64,000 nucleotides of DNA, taken from assembly GCF_001659605.2 (NCBI RefSeq), contig NC_035161.2:25715691-25779690 (forward strand). Direction: 5' to 3'. Source of the stretch: Manihot esculenta (taxonomy: Eukaryota > Streptophyta > Magnoliopsida > Malpighiales > Euphorbiaceae). Shown here piece by piece: positions 11,725 to 26,000 of this stretch. Within the stretch, counting starts at the first letter, position 1, and every line of letters begins with the position of its first letter. Both the position numbers and the translations under genes were made by a program. The notes beneath the pieces are model-generated. The model was not told the DNA's origin, searched no databases, and saw only the letters and a list, made by a program, of their open reading frames with translations.

Positions 11725-12514
11725 TACCTAATTTAGCCCCATACAGATTATTTTAAACATCAAAGTTTTTAATTAGACTAAAATTGACAAAGGCCGAATA
11801 AGCTCATCACATGTTTGCTTAATAAATGTTCAAAAAGCTAAAACGCTTTTACTTTGGACATCTTAAAAATTATATTTCGTATTAATAATATCAAACGTTA
11901 AGTTAATCAATTATTTCTAAGAATTCCTTTCAATCATATATAAATAATATTTTATAAAAAAAAATAATTGTATACGAATTTCTCATTATTCCAACCTCAA
12001 TTTCAAATAGTCTTAATTTTTTTCAAAAAAAAAAAAAAACAGCCTAGCCCAAGCAAATAAAATCTAAAAGGACATTTTACTTTCAAGCTACTTAACTTAC
12101 AGGATTTAATGTATAGAGGAGATGATCAACTTGCCATTAATGGCTACGTATACGCTAAATAATCCACAAATACAATGTTATCTAAAATCATAGAGTTGTA
12201 TCGTGTACAAGCACTCGGATCATACCAAAATTTTCCTAGCATTAGTAGAGTTTTATGGATCAGAGTTCAGAAAGCCAAGGCCGAAGCATTAATTTCATGC
12301 TCCAAGCCGAGCTCTGACAGAATTATTCATACAGAGTGATATCAGATTCACTATGCAATGAGAAAGTTTTCTATCAAGACTTAATCGATTCGACCATCTT
12401 AACTGAGAGGAATAAAGGAATCGATTTTATTGGAATGGGAACCCGAGGAAATAGGAATCAATTGAATAAATTAAATGATTGATCACTATCTAATCCTATA
12501 TCTAATTTCTGCCT
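11725..12514. other. Intergenic sequence and 3' flank of the JMJ17-like gene
   Basis: AT-rich at 11725-12060. The more mixed 12100-12514 stretch lies directly downstream of the minus-strand stop at 12515 and is the likely 3' UTR. No frame with recognisable similarity. Confidence 0.5.
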
Positions 12515-15500
12515 TTATTCCTGTATGTGAAAAAATGGAGAAAGACTTCCAAGCTCAGACCGTTTTTTCGCCTCTCTTCTAAAAGGCTTCCTGTTTCGCC
12601 ACCACAATCGATCAATTCCACTTGCTCGGACAAATATGCTGTTACTATTTGTAACCGGAACACTAAACTTGGTATCCCGGGCCTTCTTTCTCGACTCCGC
12701 GTGCATTGGGGAAGATAATCCTGGCTCTACAGACTTGGCACTTGTCAATCTGTCAAACCATTCAAGAAAAACCAAATCAACAATAATAACACTTGGGAGT
12801 TCTCACAAGAATAAGCTTTCCAAAATAAAATTTCTAACATGAAAGCAACACGCTTTTTTCATGAAAAAAAAAAAGGCTTCAAGAAGGCTAATGCAGAACA
12901 AAACTACAACAATTGTCAAGCAAACTGCAAGATAAGACGCTAAAGCAATCAGGTCAGCCAAGAGGCCAAGACTATGCAACAACAAATTTACCTCTCATTA
13001 TCCATTTGCGGTGATGTAGACAACTCCACCTTTTGAGGTTCACATGCAGCACAAACATATGGCTTTGGAGGGCAAAGTAACTTAATACAATCAACATGAT
13101 ACCACTCGTCACATCGATCACAAGTAACTTTTGCTCTGTCGTCATAAGGTTTTCGACAAATGCAGTACACCATACTTCGAGTTTGCAATAACTGCAAAAC
13201 CCAGCATATAGTATAGAAACATAGTCAGCGACTCAGCATAGCTCAGAAATATCCAAGCATTTTTTTGTGAAGTCAAAATTCCATACCTGCAGCTCCTTCT
13301 CCAAGTAAACTGGCAAATTTTCAACTTCCGATATAAGTTCAAAAACTTGATCCAAACCAAGAGTCCCAGAATCCGATGCAACCTGCACAAAGTAAAAACA
13401 CCATATAATATCTAACTTAAGTGATGCCAAGATTACTTGTGTCAAACTATAAGCAATGCGCTCCCAACCTTGTTGGCATGATCAGCCCACTGCAAACCAA
13501 TGTGCTTTAATTCTGAGAGTCTTTGTAGGAAGTAATCTTCAGCTGGAATATTCATAGCCAATCCCTATGAAGAAGGTCAAACAGTATTTTCAACAGATCT
13601 GTATAAAAAGTTCTGTTTTCCAAACTAGGTAAGAGTACAAGAGAGAGGCAGTCCATCGAATTCATATTGAACAAATATTCAATATCTGCTGGAATTTCTT
13701 CTACACCTTTAGAGTTTATATAACTTCAGACAATTGTGTAATCCCAAATAATAGCATTAATATTATCAAAGTTCTAAAACCTCTGCAACTCTTAATCCCA
13801 AAAACAAACAGACGACTTCTGGCAGATGTTGCAACATCAAACTACACGATTTTTACAACTATAAGGCTCTCATTTGCAAATGCTCCAGAATTCTGCAAGT
13901 AGTACTCTAATACTCTCATTTCAAGCAGAACCCCAAAAACCCGATTAAAAGACCAACGCATACCTCTTTCATGTGGTGCTCAATCTGTTGCATTGTGGGC
14001 TTCTGTATACTCTCTAATAATCTCTTAGCCTTCACTCTCCAGGAATTTCTTGCTAATGCCTGTTGAAGGCCATTGTTATCTTCATAATCGTAAACACCCG
14101 CCACTTGCATGACCTTCGCAAACAAAAACACCTTTGGGATTACCAACTGGTAGTTATACATATTGCATTCTCCATTTACCAATAACATTTTTATGAGATA
14201 ATGTTAAGGCTGCATGCTTTGTAAAAACAATCAAGAAATCAAGAAGAATTAGATATACCCTCAGTAAAATAACAAAAGCAAATGAGGTGGACTAGAAAGA
14301 ACCTTCAAAGCAATAGTCACTTTCTTAGAGATAACACTAAGATCTTTCTCCAAATAAGATAATTCAAAGTCCAATATTTCTCTCAAGCATGTTTTGCATT
14401 CCAGAGCTTGCTCCACAACCTGTCGTAATGTGTCTATTTCTTCAATCCTGTAAAAAGCAGGAGCATTTGCATGATCAAATATCTCACCATTATATGCACA
14501 ATAGAAAATATATAAGAAAATAATGCATTTTACTGTTCCCAGTTCAAGCAGTTATCGACTTAACATCCATCCTGCCCCAATTTATAAAATTCAAAACATA
14601 GTGAAGTTCCACTCATATGAAGAAAAGGAGTAGCACTCATCATACTTGCTCAGTTGATAGAAATTCAACAACCATTAGCCTTTTTTTAAAAAAAAAAAAA
14701 CCAAGATAAACTCACTAACTAATAGGTGAAATTCCCAAGAATATTTTCAGAGTTTCATTAACCATTACAAATACAAAGTTCAAGCAAATGCCTCAAGAAG
14801 AGAAATGAAAAGCATACAAAATTAAGATAAACTAGACATTACGTCCAAGGATGCTTCATATGAAAAGACATTAGAAATTTAGCTAACTACCCTGTAGAGA
14901 AACGTTCTCCATCAGATAAAAGTTTGATCAGCATGCTTAACTCAGGTTGCCTCACCCCAAATATCTGTATCAAACAAACAAAAGGTGAGATGCATATAAA
15001 AGCATTTTATAAGAGAGACCCAAAGAATAAACAGATAAATAAATAAATGCACATAAGAGGACCAACCTCATTTGGAATTACTGATGAATCCTCACAAAAA
15101 CGACAATAGGGGCAAATATAGAGTGTTGTGTCATTCATACCAAGCAATGGCCCTACACATCTCACGTGGTAGCTGTCCAAAAGATAAATAACAAAGAAAG
15201 TAACTGTATCTAATTCAGAAAAAGCAAAATAATCGTTGAATGCCACATCGCTTTGGGATAGGGGTGCCTCTTATAAGGACCTTATGCACTCTCGCGTTTG
15301 AGCTTTGAGCTAGCTTTTGGAGTGGTTAGCGTTTATGCACTCATCACTTGAGCTAGCTTTTGAGGTTTTGGATTGAGTTAGACCTGGCCCAAGTTTAATA
15401 CTAATAATACATGATTATGAAAACACCTACTACTCTGTTGGAAGGGAGAAAATTCCTGCAGCATTATTGAATCTCTATTTAGTGTGTGTATAGTAGAAGT

Positions 15501-18500
15501 ATTAATTTTAGTCTTATTGCTCAAGATTCTCCACAACCAGCCCAAAAGATTGCAGGCCATATGTGGTTTGACATTTTAAGTGTTAAACGCCAACCAACCA
15601 TTGGGATAATACATAATCTCTGGATATTTTGTAAACTACTAAAAAAAATGAGAACACTTTGAACATAGCCAAAATATCTTACCAGTCTTTGCATATTGAA
15701 CAGCTTAAAAACTCCTGATCTTCATTGTACCCAGAGCAGCACAAGAATATGTTTCTTGCTGTAAAGCTCTCTAACTTGCCATAGATATACAAGGATATAT
15801 CTAGAGATTGTTTGATCTGCAAAATATTGTAAGAGATGCAAAGAATCTCAGCTAAATATCATGAAAAAGCATCCTACATCAGAAATAAAAATTAACACAA
15901 TCCTTGATCAAAACCTTTTGTAAAGCACCAAGCAGAGAATTCCCATCATCTTCAAGGATTCCTAAAATCTTCCCACATTGTTCCTTCCACTTTTCAATTT
16001 TATCAACTTCAGATAAAACCATATCTAGCTCGGAACAACCAAAAGCACCAGCTGTCCCAAATTCCTGAAAGTGATAACATCACTTTAGCTTAATGAAAAA
16101 AGAGTACATGTTAATAACATATTAGATAACAGTCAAAACAATAAACAAAAAGTGAAAACAAAGCGAACTCAGCTCAAAAGCTAATACGTGGAACGTATTA
16201 TTTGACAAGTAGTGAACGTCAAGCCCAAGAATATATAATCCATAGAATTCTATCACATGCAGGAAAAGGTGGATAAGCATAATATGTCATCGCTCTGGAA
16301 TCATCATATGCAGGTTCACCCAGAAGCAGATTAGTAAATAGCAATACCATGCTGAGGTTTGCACTTTGCAGTGCCAACAAAAACAAAATGCATAGTAAGC
16401 TGCCAATGGATGTAAATATGTATGCATGTCAAATTGTCAATGTATGTACGTATGTACACACTACACACACACACACACACAAATACACACATAGAGAGAG
16501 AGAGTTCCCATCCAAATTAACAAATAACAACTCTATCAAATTTAAGCAGATTTAGGTAAAAGATACTGACACATGATCATACCTTGAGTTCTAGTAACAG
16601 AGACCAAGAACGTTCCTCAGCATTTTGACGAAAAAATTGAACCACTTGCTCTTGCCACAACCTATATGTAGAGTCACAGCGTCCAGAACCATCATGTAAC
16701 AGAAGCACAAATATTTAAGAAAACGCATTAAAAGGATAGAATGCAACAAATAAAACGTATACAACTACCAAGGAAACTTATATCATGATCTTACTTAGTA
16801 AAGCATTGCCATTAATGCTTATGTTGTTTCAAGCAGATGAACTATACTTTCTTGGTAGGTAAGATTACTACTGCCAGATCTATGTCATGCAATGGATGGT
16901 AAAAAAGCACACAGCATCAAGAAAATTGAAGAATGTGTTATGCAAGTTGTCTCATAACCATATCAGTAAGAAAATGGCATTTTTTTGGAGAACTCTCTAT
17001 TGATCAAAAGAAGGCTTCTTCCAAACAAACCATTCAGCAATAGGAGTTGAAAGGAAAAAAAGACTTGACAGAGCAAGCACAAAGCTGTTGGCCAAAGCAG
17101 CAATCACAAAATGAATAGTCTTCTGATATAAAGTGAAATAACAAATAAAAATAATGAAAAACTTAAGTTCAAATACTCCCAAACCTACAATAAACATTAT
17201 ATGCTACTCATTTAACGTGACAAGGCATGTGATATTGCCAAAAACTGATGCAACCAAAAATAAAAATGGAAAGCATTGAGGACCATATCTACAGAGCATA
17301 GTCAAAACAAACAACAGCTTACCAATCACCTAATATAGATGTAGCCAAGAATGGAAGAGCCAAAATGATTTAAATGACAGATGTTTGACTGTAAGTTAGT
17401 TCAAATTGCAGACCAAGCTTTTCTATTATAGAAGAATACAGAAAAGGCACCCCAGCATGTTGAATTATGTGCATTGAAAATTAACATAAAGTCAAAAGAC
17501 GTGTATATATTATATACCACATCCTACAAATTTGCAGAATAATTTTCAATTAAGAAGGCTGGATAAAGCAAACATTAAGATTAGGAGATAAATTGTATTA
17601 AAAATAAAAAAAGACTCACTTGTGTTTCTGAATAGCATTTGCCAGTTGATCAACCACCACTGGAAAGGAGACATTCATACTCTGCAATTAGATAATTTAA
17701 CATGAGTGAAGCTGTGGAGTGCACAAAGATGGGAAGCAAAAGAGCTAACATACAAGAAGCACCTGAGATTTTGCAAGAACTTCCTCTGCCTTGCTCAACC
17801 TGCATCTTTCAAAATTACTGTGCACAGAAATAAACTCCAAGGCTTTCCTGAGCCATTTAATACCACCAATTAAAGAGCTCCACAGAGAACCGGAGACAGA
17901 AGCAATGGAAAGATTTTCTGAAGCCTCCATTAAGCTCTCAACATCCTATAGTAACAAAACAAATACAAATTCTTTAACCAAATAAGCCAACTACTGAGAA
18001 ACTATCAAACAAGCCCAAAAAGAAAACAGCTCAAAGCCTTGATAAGGTGGTTTGCTGCCAAAGACTGCTCAATTAAGTGCAGGATTAATAAATATTAACC
18101 ATAGTTCCGTTGACCAAGATACATATTGGGTCATCGGGTATAAGGACAAAGTACCAATTAATGTAGGGTATATGGGGGCAGATTTAGTTGATATGCCAAT
18201 ATGGCTTGCAGTACTGAATTATTATTGTTGTTATTATTATATTATACAATTTAAAATATATAACTCCTGCACTCTTGTTAAATATTGGAGTAGCATTTTA
18301 GACAAAAAAAATTCTGGCACTCTTCACATCCCATAGTAGATATTCAATATCATTCCCTCACCTAACCAACATCCCTATCCATGGACAAGAAAGAGACTCC
18401 AGTTATTCTACTTTTCTTCTTTTCTAGTATTTTCATTGCTGCTGCTTCTTCTGGGGTTCTCCCCTCTTCTTCTTCTCCTTCCTGAACACTTGCCCTCTCA

Positions 18501-20000
18501 CACATTTTGGCGACCCAGATCACGTCCCCAAGTGATTTGGGACACAAATGTTCAGAAAATTGGGACAGATAGAGGTTCCATCAAATCCGATAATTATGAA
18601 AGAAACAACAAAATTGATCACATATCAAAGTCAAAACCATGGTTCCACGTGTGGGGGTCCTATGGGCAAGACATACTATACAATAACCCATAAATAATTA
18701 AAATCCACAAGTAAATGAGCTTTTAATTGCAACAAGCAACAATCAACACAAGTTGATACACATAAATACCAACAAAAAGGCATCCCCAACTGCTTAAGGC
18801 TTCCTGCTTAGGAAGGATCAGGATTCATGAGAGATCATCTATTAAATGTTCGCAGCCTTTCCCTGCTGTTTGCAGAGAGGCTGTTCCCAAAAACAGCAAC
18901 AAAATACAAAACCAAATCAAGTGACAAATTTAATACTTGTATTAAAAGGAATTATTTGCTTAGTAAAAGGCACCTGCTTTATTCCACAAATCAAATATCA
19001 AATTTTGAAGGGCAAAAAATTTACAAGATCAATATGGATTAATTTCTGACCTCCAAAGAAGGAGCAGCATAGCACCAAGAAAGGGCCTTGCTGCACAATT
19101 GCAGCATATAACAAGCATTCTGAAGTTTTGGAATCTCAAGAAAGTCAAAACCAAGAGATAGACCAGCTTTTGTGATAGATTCCATTCTGTCGACTAAAAG
19201 CCCAATTCTCATAGAAAGATCACTGTTCTTTCCATCGCCAACATAATCTGTATGCATTATGCACCCTGCATCATGCAATGCAGTGCATGCAACCTGCTTC
19301 CATTCTTCACAATTCCTTAAGACCATCTCAAGCTTTCTTTGTTCACCTAAGGTTATTTTCATTAACTTGGACCGCAAAACTAAGTCCTGCATAACAAATT
19401 AAGCATTTTTTTAAGTAATGATGGTTGATTCAACCTCAATGTTTAGTTTCAGAAGACAACAAACCTTCAGAACCTCAAGTTTAAGCATAGAACAACTGCC
19501 AGATTCCATGCAAGAGGAGGACCCTAAAAATGCTTCCGAATCCTTTAACCAGGACTTGGCTATTACCACAGCTTCTTTAACATCATCTAGAGTAGGTAAA
19601 ATCACAGATATCTTTTCTGCTCTCCTGAAAGATTAAAACTTGAAGATTATAATAAAAAAGTAAACAAGATGAAACTCAAATAACTCAAGGAACAAGTAAA
19701 GAATGCTCAAAACCTTATAATTTCCTCAAAGTCGGACATTTCTGCTCCATGTTCAAGAACTTTTGCTGCTTCATCTTCCCATGACAAAGCAGCTGCAAGC
19801 ACTCCATATATATCAACAAATAACTTCTCGCTCTCAATCTGTAGCCTGGGGAGGGAAATGCTACGTAAGTAATGAAAATCTAACAAAATAACAATTCTTT
19901 ATTTGTCAAGTTTTCAGAAGAATCAATTGCAAGAAGCATACGCTGTAGCATCCATCATAAGTTGCTGAATGAAGTCCAATGGAATTTTGGAATCACGTGC
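12515..20000 (-). CDS. JMJ17: JMJ17-like exons 17-33: PLU-1 remainder, PHD2, PHD3 and C-terminus
   Basis: Seventeen exons resume the frame after the Copia nest. Exon 17 (19942-20000, [19 protein letters not shown]) continues the helical region. Exons 25-26 encode the second PHD ([20 protein letters not shown] then YHVRCVGP and ICPYC). Exon 32 (12992-13191) encodes the third PHD with a full C4HC3 set (C1707 to C1747, including [12 protein letters not shown]). Exon 33 gives the conserved [15 protein letters not shown] and SLSPFF tail before TAA at 12515. The exon 27 donor is an unusual-looking GG|GTAGTT; the alternative one base earlier would create a stop. Confidence 0.9.
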
Positions 20001-23000
20001 CTACATAAGAAGTGTCCAAAATAAATTAGTATGTACGCACAATGATTTTGGCAGTTTCCCCTACTAAGCTCATCCATCATAAATCAGAAGCTATTCATTA
20101 AAAGACCATGAAAATTTGCAGACAGAACCAGGTGCTGAAGATATTTTTAAATTGCAGTCACAGCCGCAATCACAGGTCATCGAATCTGGTACATATTGGT
20201 AACAGCTTGTCGCTACACAATTTTTTTTTTAAAATTTGCAAAGTTCATGAAATAATTAGATCTTTAAAGATATAATTAAAACACAAATATACAATTAAGT
20301 AACGTAGAGAAGTAATATTTTTTGTGTATATTTCAATAGAGATTACAATATATTTATACATAAAAAAAACTGTAGAAGGATAATATTTGTTGTATATCAC
20401 AATAGAGATTACAACCTATTTATACATGAGAGACGATATCTATACAGGAAGGAAAATCAAGCCTATGATTATACAATTCCTAAGATTAAGTAACTAACTC
20501 ATCTATCAATATTTACTTTCTATATTAACATATTTACTTCCTATAACCTATAACGCTCCCCCTCAAGTTGGAGCATAAATGTTAATCATGCCCAACTTGT
20601 TACATATATAATCAACTCGAATTCCATTTAGAGCTTTAGTGAAGATATCTCCTAATTGTTCTCCAATTCGGATATGTCCTGTTGATATTATCTTTTGTTG
20701 GACCTTTTCACGAACAAAATGACAATCAATCTTGATGTGTTTAGTCCTCTCGTGAAATACTGGATTGGAGGCAATGTGGATAGCTGCTTAATTATCATAC
20801 CACAACTTAGCAGGCACCAAATTTGTGAACCCAACTTCTTCTGATAGTTGACGTACCCACAAGACTTCACATACGACTTGTGCCATGGCTCGATATTCAG
20901 ATTCAGCACTAGAACGGGAGACCATATTTTGCTTCTTACTTTTCCATGAGACTAAGTTACCTCCCACAAAAACACAATACCCAGTAGTTGACCTCCTATC
21001 AACCTTCGAGCCTGCCCAATCAGCATCAAAAAAGCATTCAATATTTGAGTGCCTATGGTTACCATAGAATAGGCCTCGCCCTGGGCCCTTTAAGGTAACA
21101 AAGAATCTGTCCCAAAGCATCCCACTGGGCAACAATCGGAGAGGACATAAACTGACTTACCACACTCACTGAATATGCAATATCAGGACGAGTCACCGTC
21201 AAATAATTTAGCTTCCCAACTAATCTTCTATACCTTTCAGGATCTGCAAATGGCTCACTATCTTCTGTGGTAAGTTGAAGGTTAGGGGTCATTGGGGCAC
21301 TACAAGGCTTAGCACCCAATTTTCCTATTTCTGCTAACAAATCAAGAACATATTTTCTTTGAGACAAAAAGATGCCTTTCTTACACCGCATAACTTCGAT
21401 TTCCAAGAAATATTTCAATGAACCCCAAATCCTTTGCATGAAACTGTGTTTTAAGAAATTCTTTTAGGAATGTGATGCCAGCAATGTCACTTCCTGTGAT
21501 AATGATATCATCCACATATACTACAAGCAGAATTACTCCACTATCAGAATTTCTATAAAACACTGAGTGATCACACTTACTCATCTTCATTCCAAACTGT
21601 TGTCGAACAGATGCGAGCTTGGCAATTAGGGAAAATGTATCAGAATAGTCAACTCCATAAGTTTGTGCATAACCTTTGGCCACTAAACGGGCCTTGAAGC
21701 GAGCAACAGATCCATCAAGATTTACTTTCACTGCAAATACCCATTTGCACCCAATACCCCGCTTTCTTGGGGGCAAGGACATCAACTCCCAAGTACCATT
21801 AGTGTCAAGGGTCATCATTTCCTCTTCCATTGCAGCACGCCAACTTGGATGGGACAAAGCCTCAATAACAGTTTTGGGAACTGAAATAGAATCTAAAGCA
21901 ATGGCAAAACAACGAGAAGAGGATAATTAATCATAAGAGACACAAGCTGAAATAGGATAAGTGCAAGTACGTTTACCTTTGCGAAGAGCAATGGGCAAAT
22001 CCAAATGAGACAGTGAAGGATCAATGGGAGCAGGATCTGTCGACGAAGAAGCGGGAAGTGGAGCGGAGTCAGAATCCTCTAAGCGTCTAAAATACACATG
22101 AAAGATGGGAGGGCGACCTGGCACATGAGCGAAAGGTGTAGGAGTAGTCTGAGGAGACAGAGAGCGAACAGTGTATAACAAGAGGTCATCTTCCTCCCCT
22201 TGGGTGTTGTAAATAGATGATGGCGGAAAAAAAGGAGTGGACTCAAAGAATGCTACATCTGCAAACACAAGATACCGATTCAAATCAAGAGAAAAACAGC
22301 GATACCCTTTCTGACGTCGAGAGTAGCCAAGGAAGACACATTTGAGTGATTTGGGATCCAATTTAGTAACCTGTGAACGAACATCACGAACAAAACAAGT
22401 ACACCCAAAGGTACGTGGCTCAATAGGAAACAAAGATTTAGTGGAAAACAAAATATTATAAGGAATATCACCATGAAGGATGAAGGCATGCGATTAATCA
22501 AAAAACAAGTCGTGGATACAGCATCAGCCCAAAAACATTTAGGTACTTTCATTTGGAATAAGAGGGCTCTGGCTACTTCAAGAAGATGTCGATTTTTTCT
22601 TTCGGCAACTCCATTTTGTGAAGGAGTGTCAACACAAGAGGACTGATGAAGAATCCCTTTTTGTAACAAATAAGATTGAAATTCCCCAGAGAGAATCTCT
22701 CTTTAGCATTATCACTTTGCAATATATGAATGGGAATATTGAATTGGGTTTGGATTTCAGCATAAAACGCACAAAAGATAGAAAATAATTTTGAACGGCT
22801 CTTCATTAAAAATAACCAAGTAGTACGAGAGATGTCATCAACAAAAGTAACAAAGTATTTAAAGCCAGACTTAGACACAGTAGGACAAGGACCCCAAACA
22901 TCTGAATGTACTAATTCAAAGGGGGACGAAGCCCGTTTATTGACTCGAGACACTGAAGGTAAACGATGATGTTTGGCAAATTGACAAAACTCACAATATA

Positions 23001-26000
23001 AAACAGACAAAGAATGAAACTGTGGATATAACTTTTTCAAAGCCGAGAGAGAAGGATGCCCCAAACGACAATGAACATCAAAAGGTGTTAAACGCGTGGA
23101 ACATGCAAGAGATCTAGGTAGTTGCTGATCCAAGACGTAGAGACCCTCTGACTCACGCCCTCTACCAATAATCTGCTTCGTCGAAAGATCCTGAAGAATA
23201 CAGTGATCAGGAAAGAATAAGACACAATAATTCAATGCACGAGTGAGTTTACTAACAGAAAGCAAATTAAATGTGAACTTAATGAGACATAACACAGAGG
23301 ATACAGAAAGAGAAGGGGTTAAGTTGACATGACCAGAACCCATGACAAAAGATTTAGTACCATCGGCAAGAGTAACATAAGAAGGCGATGCATGAGACTC
23401 AAGATTGGACAAAAGGGTAGAATTACCTGACATATGATCAGTAGCACCAGAATCAATAACCCATTTGGAGGATGAAGACACAAGACATGCAATAGAGTTA
23501 CCTAACTCGGCAATTGCAGTGATAAAGGAGGAATTAGAGGATTTCAAAGATGCCTGGTATTGAATGAATTGTGCATACTCATCTGCAGATATCAAAATCC
23601 CTTGATCTGAATGAGCCTCAACTGCCATATGCGCCAGTACCCGCGAACAATACCGATGAACAGTACTCGTGAATAGTACATGTGAACAGTATCGATGAAC
23701 AGTACCTGTGAACAGTGTCGATGAACAGTACCAAAATATAAATAGTACCAAAAAAACACCTCCACCCAACACCTGAACGGCAAACAAACTTCAGATTTGA
23801 TAAGGGGACGGTGTGGCGACTCCAACGACGATGAAATCCAAATGTTACCCTTTATGGGTAACCCAAATAAACAGAGACCTAAACCTCCAAAAAAAAAAAT
23901 TAAAACTTGACGAGAGAAAAAAATTAAATCTCTATGAGAATAGCTCTGATACCATGTAGAAGGATAATATTTGTTGTATATCACAATAGAGATTACAACC
24001 TATTTATACATGAGAGACGGTATCTAAATAGGAAGGAAAATCAAGCCTATGATTATACAATCCCTAAGATTAAGTAACTAACCCATCTATCAATATTTAC
24101 TTTCTATATTAATATATTTACTTCCTATAACCTATAACAAAAACCTATCTAGAAAGAAAAGGAAATCCTTTTATCAAGCCTATAATCATGCAATTCCCAG
24201 AAATCAAGCGACTGACAAATCTATCCATATTTACTTTCTATATCAACATATCTACTTCCTATAATACTCCTCTCAAATTGGAGTATAGATGTTAATCATG
24301 TCCAACTTGTTACATATTGAAGATATCCCTAATTGTTCTCCAATTTTGATGTCCTATTGAGATTATCTTTTATTTGACCTTTTCACGAATAAAATAACAG
24401 CCGATTTGGTCCTCTTATGAAATATTAGATTAAAAGTAATGTGGATAGCTGCTTGATTATCACACCACAGCTTAGCGGGCACCAAATTTGTAAACCTAAC
24501 CTCCTCTAACAGTTGACACACCCACAAGACTTGTGAAGCTGTTCCATACCTCGATATTCAAATGCAACACTAGTTTTCTGCCACAGAAACACAATATCCA
24601 ATGGTTGACCTCTATCAGCCTAGAACTTGCCCAATCAGTATCAGAAAAACATTCAATATTTGAGTGCCCACAGTTGTCATAAAAGAGGCCACGTCCTAAA
24701 ACCCTTTAAGTAGCAAAGAATCTACCCAAAGCATCCCACTGTGCAACAGTAGAAAAAGACAAACTACTTACCACACTTAATGAATATGCAATATCAGAAT
24801 GAGTCACCGTTAAATAATTCAGCATACCAATTAATTTTTTATACATTTTAAAATCTGCAGATAGCTCGCTGTCTTCTCTGATAAGTTGAAAATTAGGGGT
24901 CATTGGTGCACTACAAGACTTAATACCCAATTTTCTTATTTCCGTCAACAAATCAATAACATACTTTCTGTGAGATAAGAAAATGTCTTTCTTACACGAC
25001 ATAACTTCAATGCCCAAACTGTGTTTTGAAAAATTCAAAATTCTTTTAGAAATATAATGCTAGCAACATCACTTCCTCTGATAACAATATCATCCACATA
25101 TACACATACACTACAAGCAGGATTACTACATTATCAGAATTTCTATAAAACACTGAGTGATTACACTTACTCATTTGCACATCAAACTGTTAGACCACCT
25201 CAGTAAACCTGCCAAACCATGCCCGATGACTCTGTTTCAAGCCATAAAGGGATTTTTGAGATCTACAAACCCCTAAGCAACAAAACCAAGTGGTTGCTCA
25301 ATATAAACTTCCTCCTGAAGAGGTCTCCTGAAGGTTACCATGGAGAAAATCATTTTTAATATCCAATTGATGCAAAGGCCAATCATGTGTAGGTGCCAAG
25401 AAAATGAACAATCGAACTTGGTAACTACAGAGAAGCTATCAAAATAGTCAACTCCATAAGTTTCAGCATAAACTTTTACCATTAAACAGGCCTTGAGACG
25501 AGCAACAAATCCATCAAGGTTTACTTTCATCGTAGACACCCACCTACATCCAATAGTTTGCTTTCCTGGGGCAAAGACACCAACTCTCAAGTACCATTAG
25601 TGTTTAGGGTCATTATTTCCTCTTCCATCGCAGCACGCCAACCAAGATGGGATAAAATCTCAATAACGGTTTTTGAGACTGAAATAAAATCTAAAGTAGT
25701 GGCAAAATAACGAGAAGAAGAGGATAATTGATCATAAGAAACAAGACGAAATAGGATGAATTGAAGAACGTCTACCTTTGCGAAGGGCAATGGGAGATCC
25801 AAGTCAGACGGGACGGATCGGTGGTGGTAGGGTCCACCGACGAAGAAGCTAATAGCGGAGCAAAGTCAAGAGTCCTCTAGGTGTCTAAAATAAACTTGAA
25901 AAATGGGAGGGCGACCTGACACATGAACGGAAGGTACAGTAAGATTCTGAGGGTGAGACAAAGAGTGAGCAATGTATATTAAGAGGTCATCTTCCTCCCC

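Larger units (their letters stand above)
20371..24139 (-). mobile_element. Copia LTR retrotransposon A, inserted in the 3' LTR of B
   Basis: LTRs of 185 bp at 20371-20555 (3') and 23955-24139 (5'), both starting TGTAGAAGGATAATATTTG. By eye they differ at about seven positions, so the insertion is fairly recent. The target duplication is AAAAC (20366-20370 and 24140-24144). The minus strand reads TGGTATCAGAGCTA directly inside the 5' LTR (23941-23954), the initiator-Met tRNA primer site. A purine tract GGGGGAG lies beside the 3' LTR (20556-20562). The terminal A of the 3' LTR has become G. Only 3.8 kb long, it lacks gag and part of RT, so it is non-autonomous. Confidence 0.93.

Noticed and set aside
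18052..18693. Possible small genes in intron 20
   Set aside because: No conserved motif, and the frames lie inside an intron with good borders.
12515..20000. Treating the 3' block as a separate PHD-finger gene
   Set aside because: Exon 17 continues the PLU-1 region in phase with exon 16 across the Copia nest, and domain order matches a single KDM5 protein.
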